From Branchiostoma floridae (Eukaryota > Chordata > Leptocardii > Amphioxiformes > Branchiostomatidae): 64,000 nt of DNA. Below, piece after piece: positions 56,693-64,000 of the stretch. A program made the translations under genes and the position numbers. Position 1 is the first letter of the stretch. Each line of letters starts with the position of its first letter. The notes under the pieces were generated by a model, which saw only the letters and a program-made list of their open reading frames with translations, did not search any database and had not been told where the DNA came from. The stretch spans positions 1-64,000 of the forward strand of contig NC_049989.1 of assembly GCF_000003815.2 (NCBI RefSeq). The letters run 5' to 3'.

Positions 56693-57249
56693 ATGGATGA
56701 TGTTACAGCCACTCTGATTGTCGTGTGCTTGGGGCTGATGGGACTTTTCCTGTTCTTCACCATCTACATCATCACCATTCACGGCAAGAAGGGGAGTCTG
56801 TCTCCAATGGCGAAGGCTTTCTTTCTCCACTACATGGCAAAGTACGTGATACTGGTATCAATATAAAGTTTTAGACTAAGGCTAAGTTGAATTTGATTAT
56901 ATGACATATGAATTTGATTATATGACTTTAAGATGGAGAGGCTGGCCTGGCCGTCAGGACGCTGGCCTATCGTGAGCGGACCGACCGTGACGTCCCTGCC
57001 GACGGCATGGCGGAGGGAGACGGAATAGGCCCGGCTGCTGTCTCCGAGACATCTCGCCAGTCGTCCGAAACGCTCACACGCCTGGAGGCCGCCGTAAGGG
57101 ATCTTATCAGTATTATTGAGGACCAGGCAGTGAAGAATGAAGAGGAGATATCCGACTACACCCTGTTGGCCAGGGTCCTGGACAGGCTATGCCTTGTTCT
57201 GTACGTCATCAGCATCGCCGTGGCCGTACCTATGGCCATGCATCTGTAA
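56693..57249 (+). CDS. Cys-loop (nicotinic acetylcholine) receptor-like fragment, M3 to M4
   Basis: First part, from 56693 (or from an AG acceptor ending at 56708) to about 56841-56859: ATLIVVCLGLMGLFLFFTI, a transmembrane M3, then the loop start IHGKKGSLSPMAKAFFLHYM, equivalent to the 'h-Rsp-thtMp-WvrkiFl--lp' block of nicotinic subunits. Second part, about 56950-57249: a cytoplasmic loop, an amphipathic helix (RLEAAVRDLISIIEDQAVKN), EISDYTLLARVLDRLCLVLY and a final helix ending AMHL, stop TAA. This matches the MA helix, the 'dWk-va-viDRl-l' motif and M4. The intron between is only about 100 bp and its exact join is uncertain (donors after GCAAA or after ATACTG). The ligand-binding domain, M1 and M2 are not in the window; just upstream is a dispersed repeat. 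Either the 5' exons are lost or it is a truncated gene. Confidence 0.65.
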
Positions 57250-58300
57250 AAATAGCGTTCAGACTTAGGGGCTCTGTGAATATGCCCGACACTGACACAG
57301 CCACTGCCTAACTGCCTACCTGCATACCTGCATTATGGTTATAAAAAAAAAGCATATTTTTTTCGCTGGTGTTTTTTATTCTAAATTTTTCTTCCTCCTG
57401 TGCCAGGAACGAATCATAGCTTAGAACTGTTGTGAATCAATCAGAGCTCAGATCTGCGTGATTTTATTTGCACACTATATTATAGGGCGAGCCTAATTGT
57501 AGAATTATTTTGCTGACCTGGTGTAAGAGGCGTAAAAATACACTGTTTGGAAGAATTTGTTGTATGATTTAAAGCAAAATGTTTATGGTTATCATTTTGT
57601 CATGTACATGCTCTGACTTCTGAGAAGCTACAGACAGCCCATCTGGTAACTGTAATTAGTCTGTTATTGTTGTGTGATAACTGCTGACAAGGTGTTATCC
57701 TTTGTATTGTTCTTTGATGTACTGAAGATGAAAAGAACAACAAAGCCAGTAGCAGGTACATGTTATAATTATTGCCATGCATAGCTCGTTCAGTTGTAGA
57801 CAATGTCTGGATATGTGTCTGGGTTTTGGGAATAAAGAAAGCCGGGAATTGGGAGTAGGGACAGTTGGACAGAGACTTGAGTGACAGAGAGAGCAGAGAG
57901 AAGGTCCCAACTCACAGCTCCCGTGCGTGTCAGTGGCATGCCCTGTGTCTTGCGTGTGTCTCTTTAGTCCTGTAGTTTAATAGTCCCTCGTGCAGCATTC
58001 TAAAGAACCTCCAAAGGAGTCCACAACATCGACTCCTTTCTTACACTGGTCCAAAAATCAAGTAGATGTAGAATGGCTTTTTTTTTTTACTCGCACAGAA
58101 TGCTATAGGGCATGGGCGAGCCTAACCGCATAGTAGACTATGCAGTGCACGTAATTTTGGGGAAAAGGCTACTGGGGAAGCATTCTCTGTATATTCGCGT
58201 TAAGTTTACTTATATTTCTAGTTGTTATTCTTTTACTTCAGCTTTGAATTATCCATATGCATCGCCAGAGCTAAAGAACCTTTACAAAGGGTTAGTCCTT
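57250..58300. other. 3' flank of the receptor fragment
   Basis: No further exon. An AATAAAG at about 57831 could serve as polyadenylation signal. GGAGTCCACAACATCGACTCC (58016-58037 region) forms a small hairpin. Confidence 0.35.
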
Positions 58301-58302
58301 TA

Positions 58303-60386
58303 AGAACTACTTACAAATGGCCTCCTTCGGTCAATATTGATACCATACCATGATGGTAAAATCCTAATTACTACTACTAAATGCTTATTCGATTGAAGTC
58401 TTCAAAATCAACAATAATGTGAAACGTGTAAAGCCCATGGAGCGTATAATACAGACAAGATGTTGTATTTTCTTAAAGGTACTCTGACTTCAAGGACTTT
58501 CCTAATCTTACACAATGTTATAACCAATTCTTTGTACCCCATTGTCTAACAATAGTCAAGAAATGAAAATGCAACATCATTGAGTCATTCGAACTCATCG
58601 AAAAGCTGCCATCATGTTTACATCCTGCTGGGGCTCATTTATCGGTACCAGTAAAAACGATGGCGCTGCGTACAGTGTGAATTGTATTTGTAGTAATGTC
58701 GTAAATGTGAAATCTCAAGGTCAATGATATAAATATTTTGATATCCAGAATTTTTTCGGTATTTGTACAAAAAAATTTTCCTATAAGAATTCATACTTAT
58801 TATTCATCTATGTGTTAGTATGTATCTAAGTAGGAAGTGCATGCATTAAGGCGTTTTTAGTGTGTCCTGGGGCAAGACCCCAAACATAGATAGTGATAAA
58901 AAAAAGAGTGAACTTCATGTATCTGAAGTGTGGAGTGTGGAGAGGCTAGAAAACTGCATATTTTATCTGTAAACGCTTGTATGATTCATATATTCTATCA
59001 CTTGACAAATACTAAGTAGACAATTGTTGTTGCGAGACATTGTGTTAAGAAGCTGTGTAAATATACCCAAACACAATCCTCTAGCACAAAACTATCACAG
59101 GTTTACTTAGTACGTAAATGTGCTATTACAAAAATAAAGGGCTATGTATTGTTGCTAAGAAAGATCAAAAGAAAACATCATGAAACCTACTATTTGTTGA
59201 TCTTTGCGTGCATTTGTTAGAAAGTTTAATGTATTACATTGTAATTATTCCAGGTATGACCGGAGAAGGTGGTATATCTATCCCATTCCTTGCAGCAACA
59301 ATATTTGTAAGTCAAAGACACCACAGACGTCCCCATAGGCCATTTTGATTTGACTATATGGATGACATCGTCTGGGAACCCCAAAAGCGTGCGAATAAAA
59401 AAAAAAAGTTTGGCCAAAACATACAAGTTGCCGTCATTATAAAATTTGAGAACTAAACTCACATGTACGGATATGGATACCAAACAATAGATTTTGCATT
59501 TTTGTTCTTTCACATCTTCTTTCACTTTGGCATTTTATCAGTATCCGTATTTCCGATGTATTTTGCTTCATTTACGTCATATACTGCTTTGTACGATTTA
59601 CGTAAGGTCGAAAATTGATGCGTGCGGGGGAGTCATCCATGTAATAAACTCAACATGGCTTTACATGATGAAATTGACAAAACTCTGTTGAATAGCAACA
59701 AACACATATTACACTTTGCGTGTGTACATATCTCTGATTTCAAACGTGCATGCTTACCATTCTTGAACATGTTTGCAATGAAGTAAAACTATTAAAAGTG
59801 TGAGTTTTATATGAAACGCGCGCACAAATGGGGTGTCTGTTATTTCTGCGTTTCATGGTTTCTTATAAGAATGTGTGTGTGTATTGTTTTTGTGTGTGTG
59901 TGTGTGTGTGTGAGAGAGAGTTGCATGAGAGAGAGACAGTGTGTGTGTGTGTGTGTGCGCTTGTGTGTGCGTGCGCGTGCGTGTGTATGTATGTATGTGT
60001 GCGTGTGTATGTGTGTGTGTGTGTGTGTGTGTCACAGTGAAGATCCAGGAAAATGTTGGATTGTCCTAGGGGAATTCCAATCTGTCCTATCAGTTACATG
60101 ATGATGCACATTGTTTTTTGCGGTAGCTGTTGTTCACCCCTATAGTCCCCTTATATTTGTATATGGTGTTATATCAAACGCATAATTATGCATTTCCTAA
60201 TCTTACACTGAGTACCTTTAAGAAAATACAACATCTTGTCTGTATTATACGCTCCATGGGTTTTACACGTTTCACATTATTGTTATTTTCTAAGACTTCA
60301 ATCGAATATGCATATTACTTTACCTGTACTAGTTATTAGGATTTTACCATGGTCAATATTGACCGAAGGATGCCATATGTAAGAAC
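58303..60386. mobile_element. 2.08-kb unit bounded by 200-bp inverted repeats
   Basis: 58303-58520 and 60190-60386 are inverted copies at roughly 85-90% by eye: the left arm has AATGTGAAACGTGTAAAGCC, CATGGAGCGTATAATACAGA and CAAGATGTTGTATTTTCTTA, and the right arm has the complements with few changes. The 1.67 kb between is non-coding as far as I can see and contains a dispersed repeat and a TG microsatellite. Either one foldback-type element or two opposed insertions of one repeat. Confidence 0.6.
59875..60033 (+). repeat. TG microsatellite
   Basis: Interrupted (TG)n/(GTGC)n/(GAGA)n run. It causes spurious Cys-Val and His-Thr frames on opposite strands. Confidence 0.9.
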
Positions 60387-60475
60387 TCACTCGGTGGTTT
60401 TATTCGGTGGTTATAGCAAAAGCCCAGGCGTTATGACAACATATACACCTCGGGGCGGGTCATTAACCCTTAATT
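60386..60475 (+). repeat. Third copy of the TCGGTGGTTATAG repeat
   Basis: CACTCGGTGGTTTTATTCGG then TGGTTATAGCAAAA and 'gggcgggtcattaaccctta' match 5999-6095 closely. Confidence 0.75.
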
Positions 60476-60904
60476 CTAGATGAATTTACATCTCAGTGGC
60501 ATGTACAAAGTACAACAACGAATTAGTGACACGGTATGCCAAATTAGCCATATACAAGTCAGAATTGTGTATATATGTATTAAATTGTACATTTGCTGTT
60601 GTTGGTATGTTTTATAATCGTATTCGCCTTTTATCCTATGGCCTGGCTGTATTTATAAAGGTTGTTTAACACAATGCATGTTTGTAGGGCACTGCTGTCA
60701 ATGAAAAAACGGTCTCCTGTGTGTGGCGAGCGTCCTTGATATCACATTCAACAACAAACACAATCATACAATGTAAAAGTGAACACACACCAGTGTTTTT
60801 TGGGGGGGCGACCGCCCCAACTGCCCCCAAACTTCCAAGGGTTGATGGATTACTCTGTCACCTGTAACCTCTGCACTGGAAAAAATGGGTTCAAATGCAG
60901 TCAA

Positions 60905-61530
60905 ATCCGGGCCGTTATCTTTCCGTATCCTTGAAGGATACGATCGTTTACGGACAGATGCGAGCGGAATCTGTTACGGATCCGAAATTTCGGATTTTCT
61001 CGAATCCGGACTAATTAAACACGGAAAAATACGAAATCCGTATTTTTGGCAAATACGGTAGTGGATCCCATTGGTATTTTTTCGTATCCTTACCGCGGAG
61101 AACACGTCGAAACGTCGGTATTTTTCCGTATACTAACCAAATCCCAAACGTATTTGCTACGTATACGTAGATACGAAATTCGGACTTTCTCGGATTCTAA
61201 CCAAATCCGAAAGCTGTATCCGCCCGTATTTTGGATACGTTTATGCAGATACGAAATGCGGATTTTCCCGGATCCTAACCAAATCCGAAAGCTGTATCCG
61301 CCCGTATTTTGGATACGTTTATGCAGATACGAAAGGCGGATTTTCCCGGATCCTAACCAAATCCGAAAGCTGTATCCCCCGTATTTTGTCTAAGTTTAGA
61401 TAGTACATACCTACGGAACAATTCAGATTTCGGATTTTCTTGAATGGGATCCAAGAAAAGTATACGTAGCAAATAAGTGGGGATACAGGTTTCGCATTTG
61501 GTTGGATCGGAAATATCCATATACTCTTAT
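60905..61530. repeat. Tandem 78-bp units rich in ATCCG / CGGAT
   Basis: Units with CGTTTATGCAGATACGAAA, 'gcggattttcccggatccta', ACCAAATCCGAAAGCTGTAT and 'ccgcccgtattttgga' are spaced 78 bp (61236, 61314). Less regular units lie on both sides. A 26-residue repeat frame results, which is an artefact. A looser relative is at 62475-62610. Confidence 0.75.
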
Positions 61531-61559
61531 ATCCAGGTATATAATTTTGCGGCCTTTTA

Positions 61560-62470
61560 TTCAAAACTTGTAGTTAACGTCGATGGCATTGGGATCAATC
61601 GCAGTGACTGTGCAATTTCAAAATGATTCACGATTCTGTGCTGTGTCCAACCAATTGGTCCAACTCAGACTCCATTGTCCAGCGACACTCCGGGGCCGGG
61701 ACCAGGGGTAGTTATTAAAAAGAGCACACGGTTCCAACAGGCTACGGAAGGAGGAATAATCCGCTGAGATTTGCGCAGTCCGATCCATATGACTTGTGTT
61801 GGATAGGTCGCAAAGTTTGTTCACCTTGCAATCTCGGCTCAAAGTGAATTTACCATTCCGTGACCTTGCACAAATCTCCAACATAATCCGCCTCATCAAC
61901 TTTGTACAGAATCCAGGCATCCTAGCGCATATAGCTTGGCGTTCTTTGGGTCGGCGGGGTCCCAGCTGGAAAGCAAAGTCCCGACCAGAACTTCAGAGGT
62001 AAAACAGGTCCAAACTTTCTCCATTTCTTCTCATCTCGCAACAGAGGCCCGGAAAATGCTTGCTTCGTCTCGCATAACGGTACATTTGAAATCCCCAGAC
62101 TTGCCTGTCATTGGGTACTCCCTGTCACATGACTCTCATCTGGCCCGAACGGAGACCTGCCCCCCGTTGGTGCTGATTGCTTGTTTACCAATTAACACCG
62201 AATGAATTTACATTTAAAAAGCACAGTGGCTGTGACACGCATTTGACCCGGACAAAACACATGAAACAAGCAACAAGTTACTATTATTTTACCAGATCGA
62301 CGCTGAATGGCCGGGAGAAGTGTATTAAACCGTTCGATAGGCGCAGGCAGAATTTCTGTTAGGACGCCTTTCTAAAGATTCTACTTGTCACTTGTAGCTT
62401 TAATACAATTAAACACTCGAATCCTGTGTATTTTGTTATATTTCATTTAGCCATTTATAGCCTTTCTACA
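61560..62470. other. Unassigned stretch between repeat blocks
   Basis: No supported exon on either strand. Short frames at 61618-61920 (minus) and 61936-62205 (plus) have no recognisable domain. Confidence 0.35.
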
Positions 62471-62682
62471 GCGTACGGATGGGTACGGATCCCGGCAGAT
62501 ACCAAGGTATCCGTCAAATCTCTCAAATGTGGATGCGGAAGATTCCGAACAAATACGAACGAATCCCAGATTCTAAAGGATACGCCAAAGTACCGAACAG
62601 ATGCGACACTGTATCTGCTGGAATTATAACACACAAGGAATGCGCTGTCGTATATACATGGATCCCTGGCTGTCAACGAACA

Positions 62683-64000
62683 TGGAAATGCTCTTTTTGG
62701 GTCAGGAGAGCAAATTAATAGTTTTCAACAAACAAGGTGTATGTCTGATGTCGAGGAACCGTTCCGCATGCAATAAAGTTGGTTTCGAGGAAATCGGACA
62801 TTGTTTCGCGAAACCTGAATTTTTTGTGAAAAATGCTCTTTTTGGCTCAGCAGAGGAAATTACCATTTGTCGACAAAAAATGTGTATGTCTGATGTCGAG
62901 GAACCATTCCGCATGCAATAAAGTTGGTTTCGAGGAAATCGGACATTGTTTCGCGAAACCTGAATTTTTTGTGAAAAATGCTCTTTTTGGCTCAGCAGAG
63001 GAAATTACCATTTGTCGACAAAAAATGTGTATGTCTGATGTCGAGGAACCATTCCGCATGCAATAAAGTTGGTTTCGAGGAAATCGGACATTGTTTCGCG
63101 AAACCTGAATTTTTTGTGAAAAATGCTCTTTTTGGCTCAGCAGAGCAAATTACCATTTTTCGACAAAAAATGTGTATGTCTGATGTCGAGAAACCATTCC
63201 GCATGCAATAAAGTTGGTTTCGAGGAAATCGGACATTGTTTCGCGAACCCTGTATTTTTTGTGAAAAATGCTCTTTTTGGCTCAGGAGAGCAAATTACCA
63301 TTTTTCGGCAAAAAATATGTATGTCTGGTGTCGAAGAATCGTTCCGCATGCAATAAAGTTGGTACGGAGAAAATCATACATCGTTTTGCGAAACCTGTAC
63401 TTTTTGTGAAAAATGCTCTTTTTGGCTCAGCAGAGCAAATTACCATTTGTCGACAAAAATTGTGTATGTCTGGTGNNNNNNNNNNNNNNNNNNNNNNNNN
63501 NNNNNNNNNNNNNNNNNNNNNNNNNNNNNNNNNNNNNNNNNNNNNNNNNNNNNNNNNNNNNNNNNNNNNNNNNNNNNNNNNNNNNNNNNNNNNNNNNNNN
63601 NNNNNNNNNNNNNNNNNNNNNNNNNNNNNNNNNNNNNNNNNNNNNNNNNNNNNNNNNNNNNNNNNNNNNNNNNNNNNNNNNNNNNNNNNNNNNNNNNNNN
63701 NNNNNNNNNNNNNNNNNNNNNNNNNNNNNNNNNNNNNNNNNNNNNNNNNNNNNNNNNNNNNNNNNNNNNNNNNNNNNNNNNNNNNNNNNNNNNNNNNNNN
63801 NNNNNNNNNNNNNNNNNNNNNNNNNNNNNNNNNNNNNNNNNNNNNNNNNNNNNNNNNNNNNNNNNNNNNNNNNNNNNNNNNNNNNNNNNNNNNNNNNNNN
63901 NTGTCTGATGTCGAGGAATTTTGGCTCAGGAGAGCAAATTACCTATTTTTCGACAAACAAGGTATATGCCTGATGTCGAGGAATTTTTCCGCATGCAATA
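62683..64000 (+). repeat. 145-bp satellite array
   Basis: Unit starts at 62688, 62833, 62978, 63123, 63268 and 63413 keep a 145-bp step (GAAAAATGCTCTTTTTGGCT near each start). The units carry ATGTCTGATGTCGAGGAA, CCGCATGCAATAAAGTTGGT and the palindrome-bearing TTGTTTCGCGAAACCTG. The second and third units are almost identical. A 426-N gap (63476-63901) interrupts it, and related but shortened units resume to the window edge. The repeated 77-codon plus and 70-codon minus frames are by-products. Confidence 0.9.
63476..63901. other. Assembly gap (426 N)
   Basis: A sized gap inside the 145-bp satellite array; close to three unit lengths (435). Confidence 0.95.

Noticed and set aside
59811-60101. 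Cys-Val-rich 96-codon frame
   Set aside because: Translation of a TG microsatellite.
61046-61393. 26-residue repeat protein
   Set aside because: Artefact of the 78-bp tandem repeat.
62601-63356. Repeated 77-codon plus-strand and 70-codon minus-strand frames, apparently a multigene family
   Set aside because: They are the 145-bp satellite read in two strands; no splice sites, signal peptide or domain.

Overview
The window looks like invertebrate deuterostome genomic DNA, most probably a cephalochordate (Branchiostoma). This is an inference from three things: intron-split genes built from shuffled extracellular modules, several genes or relics of families I know from amphioxus genomes (SWIM/YqaJ proteins, tyrosine-recombinase elements, SRCR and fibrinogen-like receptors), and a very dense load of short dispersed repeats. 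It is draft assembly: nine runs of N interrupt it, six of them exactly 100 bases. There are no bacterial-style operons and no CRISPR. All gene models below are spliced by eye from splice sites and reading phase.

Layout. 1-2200: repeats plus the first two exons of a secreted-protein gene (+). 2302-7012: a minus-strand gene encoding signal peptide, kringle, C-type lectin, EGF and the first half of a second C-type lectin, all exon phases consistent. 7-18 kb: mostly non-coding, with promoter-like clusters, satellite-like repeat arrays and one well supported first coding exon (10941-11051, minus). 18.4-23 kb: a Q/P-rich first coding exon (+) and an N-terminal fragment of a SWIM zinc finger/YqaJ-type protein (minus). 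24.5-34.7 kb: a transposon graveyard with a Mutator-like transposase exon, SGNH-esterase and LINE fragments, and two decayed copies of a tyrosine-recombinase element that still shows the R, H-x-x-R, H and Y catalytic landmarks.

35.99-45.29 kb (minus) carries a Ser/Thr linker, four SRCR domains and a complete fibrinogen-related domain in perfect 1-1 phase register. At 53.2-53.8 kb on the same strand lies a signal peptide plus coiled-coil first exon whose phase-0 end fits the phase-0 start of the linker exon. I propose, without being able to prove it, one gene: signal peptide, coiled coil, linker, SRCR x4, fibrinogen-like. Between them lies a small cysteine-rich secreted ORF (50146-50439). At 56.7-57.2 kb (+) is a Cys-loop (nicotinic acetylcholine) receptor-like fragment with M3 and M4 only. 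The last 3.5 kb is a set of tandem satellites, including a 145-bp repeat.

Themes. The host genes are lectin/scavenger/fibrinogen-type recognition proteins, probably extracellular innate immune or coagulation-like factors. Two of them carry tandemly amplified splice-site sequence in their introns: three decoy kringle acceptor exons in the first, and a 19-bp array of 5' splice sites in the second. The mobile component includes 208-bp TA-flanked MITEs, a 118-bp foldback element with a 9-bp target duplication, and SINEs with tRNA and 5S rRNA heads.
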